A stretch of DNA of 64,000 bases from Hyaloscypha bicolor E (GCF_002865645.1 NW_020194684.1:899308-963307), one strand, 5' to 3'. Counted from the first letter of the stretch, positions 24,067-34,599 are shown. Notes: a model not told the origin generated them from the sequence alone. A program made the numbers and translations.

Positions 24067-24323
24067 TATTAGTATAGCTATTCCTTTGGGAGTTACGGGA
24101 TATGGACAATGGGATATGGGATACGGGATATGGTTATGTGACCTCGCGTTCTATTAGTGACTCGACTAGTAAACTAGACCCCTTTAGGCTTAGTAGATTT
24201 AGGGATCGCATATTAATACTATAATACTGCAATCCCTACTTCTAAATAACAACTTCACTAACTATATATAAATAGCATTCTATAACTTATATAACGGTGC
24301 CATATATTACTAGTAAACCAATA
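24067..24323 (+). repeat. 3' LTR of copia 1
   Basis: 257 bases matching the 5' LTR, with higher GC. A purine-rich tract (CGGAGGGAGA) ends about 40 bases upstream and is a candidate polypurine tract. Confidence 0.9.
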
Positions 24324-24328
24324 CTAAA

Positions 24329-25580
24329 TTAGAAAAAGAAAAAGATTATAGAAATAACTTATTCTAATTAATATAATCTTATTCTAATTTAGCTAAAAGC
24401 CCTTTATTTATTAGAAGCCTATATTATTTAATAGTTATATATTTAGAAAAAAATAACAAAATATCTATTATATAGTATTTTCTTTTTAGATTTTTCTGAA
24501 TCTAATAATAATTCTATATTTTCATATATAATATTATAATATATTATATAATAAATATATAAATAGCTAGTATAATAATTCGATTTATAAAAGTATTATT
24601 AAAGTTTCTAGCTATTATAAGGCCTTAAAAAAAGTTCTATACTAGATTAGCCCAAATAAAAGAATTATATAAATAAATATAAATATAAATATACTAGTAA
24701 TATAGCCGGAATTTCTTAAGTTAATTCTATTAAAACTCAATTCTTTAATTTTTTATATTAATTCTAAAATAATAGATCTTTTTTTTTAAAAAAAAAGAAT
24801 TAGTATTATTATATAAGAGAAAATATATTAGATTTTAATAATAAAAGAAATCTTTCTTTTTTTATTAGAAGAAATTATTCGAGAATAATAGTTAAGCTTT
24901 CTAAATATCTAAAAGAACTAGCCAAATATATTATATATTATATAATATTATAAAAATAAATATTAATAATAGTATAGATTTAGAAATTCTATAAAGCTAG
25001 CTTATTATACTAATTAAAAAACTATTTCTAATTCGAGCCTTTAATTATTATCTCTTATTTTTTATATTATATATTATTTATATAATACTTATAATTCTTA
25101 TTATATAGATCCTTAATAATATTATAAATTAATTTATAAAAAGTAATAATTATTATTTAATAGAAATATATTTTAATTAAGTCTATTTTATAATTTTTAA
25201 TTTTTTTTATAGTCTAGCTTTTTTATATAATACCTATAAGCTATTAGTAGTAAAGAGATATTCTTTTAACTAAAAGTATTTAGAGAATTATATTATTATT
25301 ATAATTACTTATAAATAATTCAGAAATATATAATTTAATTCTCTTAACTTCAGAAGACCTATTCTTTCTATTATATAATATATCTTATTTCTAAAGAGTA
25401 TATTTGAATATATTTAGACTATATTTAATTTATAGAATTCCTATTATTTTATTTAATATCTCAGGAATTATATACTTCTCAGAGATCTAACTAAGAATCT
25501 CATCTTTATAAGACTCAAGATCAATTTTTAGAGGCATTTTTCGTACCATATAATATATATAATATATTAAAAGTGGAATA
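24329..25580. mobile_element. AT-rich internal part of element C, right of the copia insertion
   Basis: Very AT-rich, with no open frame and no recognisable domain. It is continuous with 14340-17991 before the copia insertion, as the shared CTAAA duplication shows. Confidence 0.5.
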
Positions 25581-25681
25581 ATTAAAGTAAGTAGTCTGTA
25601 GTAGGTCAAAAATGCGATTTTCCAAAAATTCGATTTTGCGGAAAAAGCCATTGAGCCTTTTGGTCGCTAGGGTCAACCGTA

Positions 25682-25867
25682 CCTAAGCGCAAGGTCCACG
25701 AGATTAAGAATCTCCGAGTCGTCGATGCTTCTACTATCCCAGTCATCCCCGACTCCTGCCGCTCCAGAACTCCGTCTAACATGATTGGCAGAAGGACGCC
25801 GACTTTGATCAAAGGCTGGCCACAGGAAGAGCTGAGATGTAAGCCAGGCTCTGTCTCTTATAATTAA
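25682..25867 (+). pseudogene. GMC oxidoreductase relic, segment 3 of 3 (C-terminal end)
   Basis: The plus frame from 25691 reads KVHEIKNLRVVDASTIPVIP, the hallmark C-terminal motif of GMC oxidoreductases (VhGvxNLRVvDASvxPxiP). Small indels follow, but MIG and LIK remnants of the usual MIGEKxADLIK end remain, and the frame stops at 25867. It begins at the right CCTAA of element C, continuing the frame left at 13879. Confidence 0.9.
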
Positions 25868-26137
25868 ATAAAATGTTCAGATGAAATTCCGCGGTTTTGG
25901 GAACACATCTCTCCCTTTCGGAGATTCGTCTGGATTGATGGTCTGGATGGTCACCGTAGCTTGTCTTTCAGCGCCACGGGGAGAAGCGAAATGACAGGCC
26001 AGCCTAGCAACTAAAGGCGAGGTGTTTGATGAGTTTTTTGGGGCTCAGTGCAACACTAAATTTCGCGAGCACATTTAAAGTTTGCCGTGAAACATTTTTT
26101 TCCCCTTAATGGACAACATACAAGGATCTACCAGTCT
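25868..26137. other. Intergenic, no gene seen
   Basis: Normal base composition. Nothing recognised between the GMC relic and the MITE. Confidence 0.5.
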
Positions 26138-26140
26138 CTA

Positions 26141-26277
26141 CGCAGGTTCAGGCCCTAATGTTTGTTACACCGCCTTTGCAGGGGTTACGCTGAAATGCCC
26201 TGTAGCAATGCGCTGTAGCCGACTTTTGCTTAGCAGAACTTAAGGCGGTGTAACAAACATTAGGGCCTGAACCTGCG
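26141..26277. mobile_element. 137-base MITE, perfect 36-base inverted repeats, TA duplication
   Basis: The left arm begins CGCAGGTTCAGGCCCTAATG at 26141 and runs to 26176; its exact reverse complement occupies 26242-26277. TA lies at both outer edges (26139-26140, 26278-26279). This is the layout of a Tc1/mariner-derived MITE. The perfect arms suggest recent insertion. It sits about 390 bases upstream of the start of the alginate-lyase-like gene. Confidence 0.9.
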
Positions 26278-26671
26278 TAGTATGCTGACCGCCGTGCTGG
26301 ACCGACCCGCCCGGTGGGGGACATAGTGGACCACTCTGACCCGTTGTAATTTCCCGTACACTTTTGAAAGCGGTTACTATATTCGAAACACTGACATCGA
26401 ATCTAGCTCGAATTCTCAGGTCAGTATTTCCTCGAGACGTCTAAAGTATCTACTGATGAGCATCCTATTCAATAGAACAGCGGCAGATGTCTCAATCCCT
26501 GCGAGGTGAAGAGTACCCGACTTTAATGGCCGTTGCCCCCTCCGATTTCTCATAGCAGCCTCCACCTTCTTTTCATGTTCATCAAATCCCATACACTCTT
26601 TCCACCCTCAGTTTATCGCGTCTTTCTTTCTTCCAGTCACTCTTTACAAACCTAGGTTGACCCGAATTCCA

Positions 26672-28180
26672 ATGACTACTTCTCTTCTCTTACAGCTTTT
26701 GTTCCTCCTGCCATTTGTTTCTGCCTTTGTTCATCCCGGACTTTTAGTCACGAGCAGTGACATCACTCGCATTAAGACAAAACTCGCGGCGCAGCTAGAT
26801 CCATGGCAAAGTTCATGGAATAAACTTATCAGCATTAAATACTCCCAGTCTACATACACCAACAATGCTGTCTCCAGCGTTTACCGCGACACCGTGGGCG
26901 ATGTTCACGCGAACGCCCAAAATCTCTGGCACGATGCCGCCGCCGCTTTCAACCTCGGACTGCGCTGGAAAGTCGAGGGCGATCCTCAATTTGCCAAAGC
27001 TGCGGCAAATATCCTCACCGCCTGGGGAGAAAAGCTCACGAACTTTGATATAGGAGATGACAAGTACCTCACTACTGGCTTACAAGGGCATCAGTTAGTC
27101 AACGCTGCTGAGCTCATCCGAGACTACGCTCCATTCGCCGATAGTGGGTTAAAGACCTTCACCGACATGTTCAGCAATGTCATTTTGACTAAGAATATGT
27201 TCTTCCTCAACCATGAAGCTGGTTCGGAGCATAACCCCAAGCACTTTTTTGCCAACTGGGAGCTCTGCAACATGGCATCGGTCATGGCCTTCGGAGTTTT
27301 TACTGAGAACCAGACTCTTTTTGATTTCTCTGTCGAGTACTTTAAGACGGGAATAGGCAATGGTGCAATTAACAATGCCATATCAAACCTTGTGCGAGAA
27401 CCGGGGACCGGCAAAGTGATTGGACAACCCCAAGAGAGCGGGCGCGATCAGGGCCACACAGGATTGGATTTCCAACTGCTTGGCGTAATCGCTCAACAAG
27501 CCTGGAATCAAGGCGTGGATCTCTACAGTTATAATAGCAGTCGTATTCTTCTCGGGTTTGTCCTCCTTGGCTGGTAGCAACGATCGAAGGTTCTTGGCTA
27601 ATCAATATATGGCAGTGCCGAGTATTATGCGCGCTATAACCTGGGGAATGACGTGCCTTTTGTGAATTACACAAACGGAATCGTGTTTTACGACCAGATC
27701 AGCTCTGCTTCTCGCGGTGCCTACAGGCCAACTTGGGAGTTGCTCTACGCTCATTATGCCCAGATCAAGGGACTTGATGTACCATGGACAGAACAGTACA
27801 AAAATCATACCGTTGAGTCGATGGGCGGTTTTGAGGGCGGTGCTGGATCCTGGGGCGAAGGGTCGGGTCATTACGATGGGCTTGGCTGGGGGTCATTGCT
27901 CTATCATTTGGATTCGTCTGATGTTGATGCTCTTTCATCACCCACCGGCCAGACTTCGTCAATCAGCTCTTCCTCCGCAGTCTTGACTGGCGCAACTGCG
28001 CACTCAGATATCTCCAGCTCTACTTCTGTCAGCCCTGTTTCCACCTTCATCCCCACCACAACTACTCTCTCTTCTGCCTTAGCCCCCGGCACCACTTTCG
28101 CAACATCCACTAGTTCTACGAGTTCCACAGCCTCTGCCAGCTCTACGACCTACATATATGAATACGATTGCGGCTTCTAA
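26672..28180 (+). CDS. Secreted alginate-lyase-like protein (PL5-type fold), one intron
   Basis: ATG at 26672; exon 1 to 27555; intron 27556-27615 (60 bases, GTTTGT donor, GGCTAATC branch region, GGCAG acceptor); exon 2 at 27616-28180; 482 residues. The first 18 residues are a signal peptide (SLLLQLLFLLPFVSA). Residues about 20-390 match the alginate lyase family, with landmarks NLWHDAAAAFNLGLRW, FFANWELCNMASVMAFGV, QESGRDQGHTG and YDQISSASRGAYRPTWELLY. The last 90 residues are Ser/Thr-rich linker-like sequence ending EYDCGF, typical of secreted wall-associated fungal proteins. The family cleaves uronic-acid polysaccharides by beta-elimination; the substrate of fungal members is often unknown. 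Splicing is well supported because the frames join as LLG-AEYYARYNLG. Confidence 0.9.
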
Positions 28181-28616
28181 AATAGGAATGAGTCTGTGGA
28201 GAAATTCGACCTCTTTCCACAGTACATACCAACCGCATTGGACAAGCCAGAGGCTCCGGAGGACACGTGACTTTGAAGTGATCATCAACTTCAATTCTAT
28301 CTAACTTCCACCATCTGCCTATTTGTATCGCGGCCTTAGGTGACATTATTTTCGAATGATCTAGTTATTAGGCTTAAAACCTTAGAATTTTACTTAGAAC
28401 GGCCGCCATGGCTATCAAAGTTCATACTGTTCAACTTTAGAACACGAAGTGTTTTAAATATCCCTTTCCTTCTTGTTCGTCTGCTTTTCCTTTCTCCTCC
28501 TCCCTGTTCCTAATAATTATAACATCGAGCCTTTCCTTCCTCTTCCTAAGTTATCCTATAACAGGAATAAAGGGAAGCAGGGGAAGAGGGAGGGTCGTGG
28601 CACCTAACTACGTAAC
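28181..28616. other. Intergenic 3' region, no gene seen
   Basis: Pyrimidine-rich stretch at 28460-28540 and otherwise unremarkable sequence downstream of the alginate-lyase-like gene. Confidence 0.45.
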
Positions 28617-28919
28617 ATGTCCTCTGCGTTCAGCCTCACAAGGCTGACTTTGGCGCCTCCCGGGCAGCTTTTCGTTTACGCACCTAGCATTCCCGATCAC
28701 CGTGAGGTTACTTGTACGGGCTTGGCCGACCTGCTTCAGCCTCGCATCTCCAAAAAACCACCCAATCCAACCTCACCTACTGGTCCCAAATACTTCACAA
28801 CCCGTTCAATTACTGAGATTTCTCCCCCACAATCGCTAAAGTCTACAAGAATCACCACCACCACTGCCCGCATCTCCACCGTCGAAGAAAGAAGCGCGGT
28901 CTACAGACTCCAATATTAA
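28617..28919 (+). CDS. Uncharacterised 100-codon open frame
   Basis: ATG at 28617 to TAA at 28919. Composition is Pro/Ser/Thr/Arg-rich without a recognised domain, signal or membrane segment. The frame has normal base composition and abuts an AT-rich block that begins about 29050. It may be a chance frame, a short gene or the truncated end of one. Confidence 0.25.
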   Translation: MSSAFSLTRLTLAPPGQLFVYAPSIPDHREVTCTGLADLLQPRISKKPPNPTSPTGPKYFTTRSITEISPPQSLKSTRITTTTARISTVEERSAVYRLQY

Positions 28920-29049
28920 GCTCTAGAAAGCTGGCGAATCCTAAGTAAAATACACAAAGCTCTGCCTCCTTTACCGAGAACTACGAAGATAATGGCATAA
29001 AGTATTGGGAATACGGGGCATTTTGACCCTTGGTGCTCTACAGGGTGCA

Positions 29050-29550
29050 AATTTAGGGCAGAAGCTCGCTACAAGCTTATATAACTTTAGGTAGTGCTAC
29101 CTAAATTAATATAAAGAGGCGCTAAGTAAATCTTTTAAGGTTATAGTATTATTAATAAAGCAACTATTCCTTTATTTACTGAGACATTGCCAGGCGCTAA
29201 TAAGGGGGTATCCCGTATTAAATAAGGAAGTCTTACTTAGTATAAAAAATATAATTTTATATACCTTTATATATAATTTTTTAGTAAGCTATATTATTTA
29301 AATAAAATTATTACTAGTACTCTTTCTCTTTATATAATAATATATTATTTACTTCTTTTCCTAAAACTCTTTTATATTTTAATTAATATAAATACTATAA
29401 ATAAGTGCCCTTATTAAAATACTTTTTTTTAATAATATAAATATATAAGAAAGTACTCTTATATTAATTACATTAATTATAGTGTTTTTTTTTTTTAGCT
29501 CTTTAGGCTCCAGAAATAAGCTAGAAGAATTATTTATTATATAATATATA
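29050..29550. mobile_element. AT-rich degraded insert
   Basis: AT-rich block with no frames. A short perfect palindromic stretch, TTTAGGTAGTGCTACCTAAA without its two central bases, lies near 29089-29108. It ends abruptly at the GMC fragment and probably represents a truncated RIP-mutated transposon. Confidence 0.45.
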
Positions 29551-29853
29551 TTCATTCGAGACCAGACTTTGTGGCACTATCCGATGGGCTCTTGTCCCAT
29601 TGGAAGTGAATACAATCCAATTGCAATGTTGGACTCCGAGTTTCGTGTGAGGGGTGTTGATGGCTTGAGGGTTATTGATGCAAGTGTGTCTCCCATCATT
29701 CCTGGTGCATTTCAAGCTGTGGCAACGACGATGGTTGGTCAGAAGAGCTCAGAGGTTATCCTAGAGGACCGCAAAGACGGCTGGGAGCGAAAGAGAGGTA
29801 AAAGGTATACAGAAAAGCCAAGTAATAAATCCCTTTGTGTTTATATATTTTAA
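29551..29853 (+). pseudogene. Truncated GMC oxidoreductase 3' end (second GMC locus)
   Basis: The plus frame reads LWHYPMGSCPIGSE and then RVRGVDGLRVIDASVSPIIP, the His-containing active-site box and the C-terminal motif of GMC oxidoreductases, followed by TMVGQKSSEVIL and a divergent tail ending at 29853. Homology begins exactly where the AT-rich block ends, so the N-terminal 80 percent or so has been lost. It differs in sequence from the 9371-25867 relic, so it is a separate gene. Confidence 0.85.
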
Positions 29854-29991
29854 AAGTCCACCTCTCTTACCGATTATCGTCTGCCACTTGGCGCCCAAAT
29901 TAGGAGTTAACAAGACTCATTCTCTCGAAGCAACATCCGAGCTTCCTTTCAGAATCTCTCCCCTCAAAAGCAGAACGTCGTAGCAGCAGGA

Positions 29992-31927
29992 TCATGTGCC
30001 AATAACAGTTCTCATCACCCTGCCGATCCTCTTTTCAGGGGGGAAAAGTTCGGCGGATTTAGAGACAGCTGCCTCGCCTTGGCGTGCCGTGGAAATGAGT
30101 TTAGCAGTTGCAAGAATGAGGATCATACCGTGATTGTTGTTGTGGAAGGAAGTGTCTTCGTAATGCTTGTTGTGCTCCTGAGAGTCGTAGCTGTTGGAAG
30201 CGGAGGAGTCAGCAATTATTCCAACAGTGTTCTGAGAGAATCGGAACATTGAAAAGGTGGTCTCGTTGGGACTTCATGAGATATTCTCGAATAGGTAAAT
30301 CATTTCCCTACCGGCTTACTCGAAGCCTTGACAGATGTAGAGCGCACAGTTGAGGTTGAAGTTCTCACCCTCGCTGGAAAAAAAGACTAGTCTGCAAATG
30401 TAAAATAGACCAGGAAGAAGGATGAGAGCCTCGGGACGACCCAAAGTATGAAATGTTCTTCTCTCTGGTTACTTACTACTTGTGGATGTTACGACAGACG
30501 TGGAATTTACGGCCGATGTGCTCGTGGTGGTTTTCGTGGCGGTCTCGGTACTTGAGCAAACTCGTGCGACGAGGGCCGATGAGGTATAAACCGCAGCAGC
30601 CGCGGCACAAACGCAGGTCCCACCAGTTGTTGGCAATGCAGTCGATGATGCGGTTCGGCTGTTCGATGTCAAAGAGCTAGGCACCGAAGAATGGCCGCTG
30701 CTGGATGAGCGCGAGGAGCTCAACGGGGTAGTGCTGGTTCGCGATAACGACGATGAACTTCGACCGCTAACCGAATTCGAGAATGGTGTCGAGCTATGGG
30801 TGTTGCTTAGTGTGCAGCTGTGTGTCAACGATGTAAAACTCGTTTTCAATGGGCTATACGATAACAGCGGGCTAGATTTGGTGTTCGCGAGGGACACAGA
30901 TAACGTTGAAGAGAGTCTTGAGCCGGACAGAGTAGAACTGCTCGTAATTGATTTTGATTGTGTGGAGCTGGAGCTACTGTGGAAGAGCTGTCAGCAGGGA
31001 ACTGGTATGAAGAAACTGATATTATTTGGCGGTGTTATATATCATGGCCAAGGTTGAAAGACAAGGATGGTATCATGGAGAAATAAGACTCTCACCTAGT
31101 TGTGAGGCTCGGTGACGTGGTATTGGTGCTGGAAGAGGATCTCAATGAGCTAAATGTAAGTGTTGCGATTGATGAAGTTGAGGAGCTCGAAATTGAAAGC
31201 GTAGAGCTAGAAGAACTGGAGGACACGCCTGGACATGTTTCCACGTTCACGGTATTCGCATCAAGAGTGACACTCCCAGTTAATCCGAACACACCCCCAT
31301 TCGATACTGCGTCAGTGTTGAGCGTCACAGAAGCTCCCGCGAGGATGGGGCCATGGCATAAACTGCCTGTACCCAAAGTCGCCGAAGTTCCAACTTGCCA
31401 AAACACATCGCAAGCCTGCGCTCCTTCAGTGAGCACAACACTTGAGCCAGTCGCCATGACCAAAGAGCTTCCAATCTGAAAGTACCAGGCATCACTTGAT
31501 GAACCGGTGCCGGCAAGAGTCAGAGTCCCAGTAACCGCTGCAGAACTGCTGTAGCTGTATGTCCCAGGAGCCAAGGTCATGCCACCCAGATCACCAATCA
31601 ATGGCGTTGCGCCACCGAGGCCAGTGAGCACATTGTACGCCGTCTGAGCATCGTTGAGCGGTTTTGTAGCAGGCGTTCCTGTGATTTCGGTGCCAGTAAA
31701 GACTCCAGGGGGAAAGCCCGTAATTGACGTGCCAACAGTGCCAAGATCGCCATTGATAACAGTTGCACCCGTGTTCGTAACACTTGCTGAGCTGAGAACA
31801 CCGAACGTTGCAGCGGAACCGAGATTTATCTGCTAATGTCAGCGACATAGCCCATGTGAAGACAAGGGGATCTTACTTTTGCAGATGCGAATGATGAGCA
31901 AGACAGCAGACCGAGAATCAAAAACAT
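29992..31927 (-). CDS. Ice-binding protein, DUF3494 family, with long Ser/Thr-rich tail
   Basis: ATG at 31927. Exon 1 (31877-31927) encodes signal peptide MFLILGLLSCSSFASA. The acceptor of intron 1 is a tandem TAGCAG, so exon 2 starts at 31832 or 31829. Exon 2 runs to 31096 and encodes the whole DUF3494 beta-helix domain (INLGSAATFGVLSSASVTNT, INGDLGT, ITGFPPG, DVFWQVGTSATLGTGSLCHG, GGVFGLTGSVTLDANTVNVE). Intron 2 is 30977-31095. Exon 3 (30976 to about 30477) is a Ser/Thr tail of about 165 residues with a short Cys-Ala-rich stretch. If intron 3 (30374-30476) is not removed, the protein stops at 30469. Further exons (30373 to about 30310, 30231-30129, 30077-29992) extend it with a polar His/Asn-rich end; these joins are less certain. 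Family members bind ice or inhibit recrystallisation outside the cell; the tail suggests wall attachment. Confidence 0.85.
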
Positions 31928-32873
31928 GGCGCCTATTGTAGTCTCCGTTTACTGACGTGGAAAGCTTGGCGAGTTAAGCTTCTGTTGGGATCTGGGCAGA
32001 AAAAGAGAGGAACCACATATGCAGCCAAGGTACTAATACCTGAAAGGGACTCTGGAGAATCGAACGCCTTGCATGTTGGAGAGTCTATATGGGAACTGGA
32101 ATGAAAGCAATGAAAAGAAAAGAGAGACAATCGTTAGCTCGAGGAGACTTCCTGACGAGTACAAATCCGCTAATCTCCACCCATCCCAATGGAGACACTT
32201 TATCTCACATATCGGAGTGTCGAAGACAGAATGACGGTGAAAGTCTTGAGAACGGACCACATCGGGTATATGAGGTACAAGGAAAAGCAATTGAGGAGAA
32301 CTTCGCCGCCATGAGTTCCCGATTGAAAATCGGGCCGCGGAACCGAGGTGCTTCAACCCTCCACCAACTGGTATCTCGGCTCGAGGCTGCGGCTGAAAGA
32401 TTGATACCAGTAAAGCAATAAAAACCAAAGATCTTTGTCTGTATATATAGTTTTCGGCTTTTCTCTTTTATACCTCTTTTTTCAAATTTAACCCCCTTAT
32501 ATCTTTATTAATTTAAGTCTATTAATTATAAAAAGTAAATTAAAATACTCGCAAAAGCTAAGAAAACTAATATCCTTAAAGGTTTATATTTTTAAGGCTT
32601 AAAAATAAAGCTATAAAAAGTGCTTTAAAAATAAAGTATTATTATAGTTTCGGTTTTAATCTAGTTATTTAACTAACTTATACGTGTATTACTTATATAT
32701 ATTACTTCTCTAATTGTCTTTATAGCTTCTATTATCTCTAGTTATTTAATAAATATATATAATACTATAATAGAAATATAAAACAAGAAGTAATATATAA
32801 ATAAATAGGCTTCTATAATATAGGATTACAGTATATAAATAAGATGTGAAATTAGTATATAAAGATTAATTTA
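31928..32873. other. Upstream region of the ice-binding gene, grading into AT-rich DNA
   Basis: Normal composition to about 32430, then AT-rich to the gypsy LTR. A 110-codon plus-strand frame at 32089-32421 has no recognisable feature and overlaps open frames on the other strand, so I do not call it. Confidence 0.4.
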
Positions 32874-33135
32874 TATAAGGTATTTATTAGTAGGTAATAA
32901 GATAATAGAATAAATTAGTATATTATAAAACTATAGTATTAAATTTAGTATAGAACTAATTTCTGTCTTTTCTATAAGGTCCAGAAAAGCCTTCCCTAAA
33001 TAGAAGGCTCTAATAATATATATATAATTAGTAATTTATAAGCCTAATATATATAATATAAATAGTAGTTAGTTATAGTATTAAAGGGCTACTAATCTTT
33101 CTAATTAATACCTGTAATATTCGAGATTCGTTATA
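32874..33135 (-). repeat. 3' LTR of the gypsy element (left end)
   Basis: 262 bases matching 47355-47616 nearly throughout; differences are mostly C-to-T or G-to-A toward AT in this copy (end GTTATA here, GTTACA in the right copy). Confidence 0.9.
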
Positions 33136-33139
33136 TATA

Positions 33140-34342
33140 ACTTTATATATATTATAACTATATCTTTTTTTTTTAGGATCTTATTTCCAAGATCTATTAA
33201 TTTATTCTAGTAAAACATTTAATTAATTATATATTTAATTAAGATAAACTTCTAGTATTTTAGGAGATAGATTTATTAATATAATCTAGGTAATAAATAT
33301 AAAAATCGTCTAATTAGATCAGGACTAAATAAGTAAAAAGAAAGAATAATTATACTTTAGATATAGAGGCTAGCCGGTAATTATAATTTTATTTAGGATC
33401 TAAGTATTTTAATTAGCTTAATCTAAAGTACTAAGATATTATTCTATAAAATTAATACTATCTATTAAATTTTATATTAGAATAATCTAAATAGCTATAT
33501 AAAAAGAATTTAATAAATATTTATATAAGAATCCTATATAAATGTTTTTGAGATTCTAGAAATTATTTATAGGTTTCTAGAAATATATATTAATCGGTTA
33601 TACTAAATTCTAATTAGAACTAATATAAAAACTAGTAGTTAATTTAGATAGTTCTTTACCTCTATAAAAGAATCTCTTTATATTACTATATATTCTCTTT
33701 CTTTCTAATAACTATATATATAATAACTTCTTTTATTATTACTTTCTAGCCTATTCTTCTATTCTTCTTTAAGTCTTCTTTAATTATCTTTAATTAATTC
33801 TATAATATCTTTTTCTAGCTTTATTATTTACTAATATAATTACAAGTATAAAAGTAATCTTATAGCTTTCTTTCCTATTACTAGTAAATACTTGAAATAC
33901 TTTAAGTATTTACTTATTAATCTCTTTATTTTATATACTATAATATCTAGTAAAAAGAATTATAACTATTATAATAAAGGTTCTAAATCTTATATATTAG
34001 TAAGTTCTTTAGCTTTAATATCTATTAAAGCTAATATAACTTCAGATTTCTTACTATTTATTAGAGGCTTACTAGTTCTAGAAAGATACTATTATAACTT
34101 TTAAGAAATTTCTTAAAGAATATCCTAAATAGTATTATACTAATAAGAATAATACTATTAATTAGGTTTTCGAAAACTAGAAAAATACTAATAAGCTTCG
34201 GAATTCTTCTTTCTATCTTAATAAGGCAAAGAATAATACTATTTAGGTTAGTATTCTAAAAGTAAGTTCTTTCTAATATATTTAAATACTTACTAATTCC
34301 TTAAAGAAATACTATAAAGTCTACTTTTAAAGTATTAATCTT
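33140..34342 (+). pseudogene. Plus-strand frame remains antisense to gypsy pol, first part
   Basis: Between the left LTR and the nested copia, the plus strand has an open frame at 33892-34104 beginning MKYFKYLL and reading on, with only TAG/TAA stops, to the copia boundary. The same frame can be followed from 41306 to about 41650 beyond the copia. It runs opposite to gag-pol. It may be an antisense extra ORF of the gypsy element or a piece of an older insertion. No domain is recognised. Confidence 0.35.
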
Positions 34343-34513
34343 TATTATAGTAAGAATTACTGAATTAGGGCTAGTATAATTGCTTTACTTAGTCAGGATC
34401 TATATATTTACTTCCTAAAGCTTTATACTTTACTTAAGCTCTTTTCTAGCTAGTTTAATAAACTCTTTTACTATCTAATATAATTCCCTACTCTGTAATC
34501 TTTATATATATTA
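34343..34513 (+). repeat. 5' LTR of copia 2
   Basis: 171 bases, begins TATTATAGTAAG and ends ATATATATTA, the same span as the 3' copy. Confidence 0.9.
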
Positions 34514-34528
34514 GTTATGAGCCTGGCC
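34514..34528 (+). promoter_or_regulatory. Primer-binding site complementary to the initiator-tRNA-Met anticodon arm
   Basis: GTTATGAGCC immediately follows the 5' LTR. Its complement GGCTCATAAC is the anticodon stem-loop sequence (CAU anticodon) of eukaryotic initiator tRNA-Met. Several copia elements are known to prime from an internal tRNA fragment of this kind. Its position directly after the LTR confirms the LTR boundary. Confidence 0.75.
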
Positions 34529-34599
34529 TTATACTAATAAGCTTCCTAATTAGTAAGCTATAGAGAGTATTTAAGAGCTTATTTAATTCATTCTTTGAA

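Larger units (their letters stand above)
17997..24323 (+). mobile_element. Complete Ty1/copia retrotransposon 1 (RIP-degraded)
   Basis: Two 257-base LTRs (17997-18253 and 24067-24323) bound a 6327-base element, with the 5-base duplication CTAAA at 17992-17996 and 24324-24328. LTR ends are TATTAG..CCAATA. The internal plus strand keeps the order protease, integrase, reverse transcriptase, RNase H, which defines copia. It is inserted in element C. Confidence 0.95.
13880..25681. mobile_element. 11.8-kb element C with GGTTGACC termini, carrying nested copia
   Basis: The left end is TCTGGTTGACCATAGCGACC (13880) and the right end, read inward, TACGGTTGACCCTAGCGACC (25681), followed on both sides by AAAAGGCTCAAT. 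The sequence CCTAA flanks both ends (13875-13879, 25682-25686), a probable 5-base target duplication inside the GMC frame. Subtracting the copia element leaves about 5.5 kb of AT-rich, RIP-wrecked DNA whose proteins I cannot identify. Only the left end carries the 83-base array. The superfamily is unknown. Confidence 0.75.

Noticed and set aside
27124..27871. Minus-strand open frames of 65-101 codons over the alginate-lyase-like gene
   Set aside because: They lie wholly antisense to a well-supported gene, lack domains and start contexts, and are explained by its codon composition.
30453..31848. Plus-strand frames (75-125 codons) across the ice-binding gene
   Set aside because: Antisense shadows of the Ser/Thr-rich coding exons.
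33892..34104. 70-codon plus frame taken alone as a host gene
   Set aside because: It lies inside the gypsy element between LTR and nested copia and continues past stops of the RIP type; better seen as element sequence.
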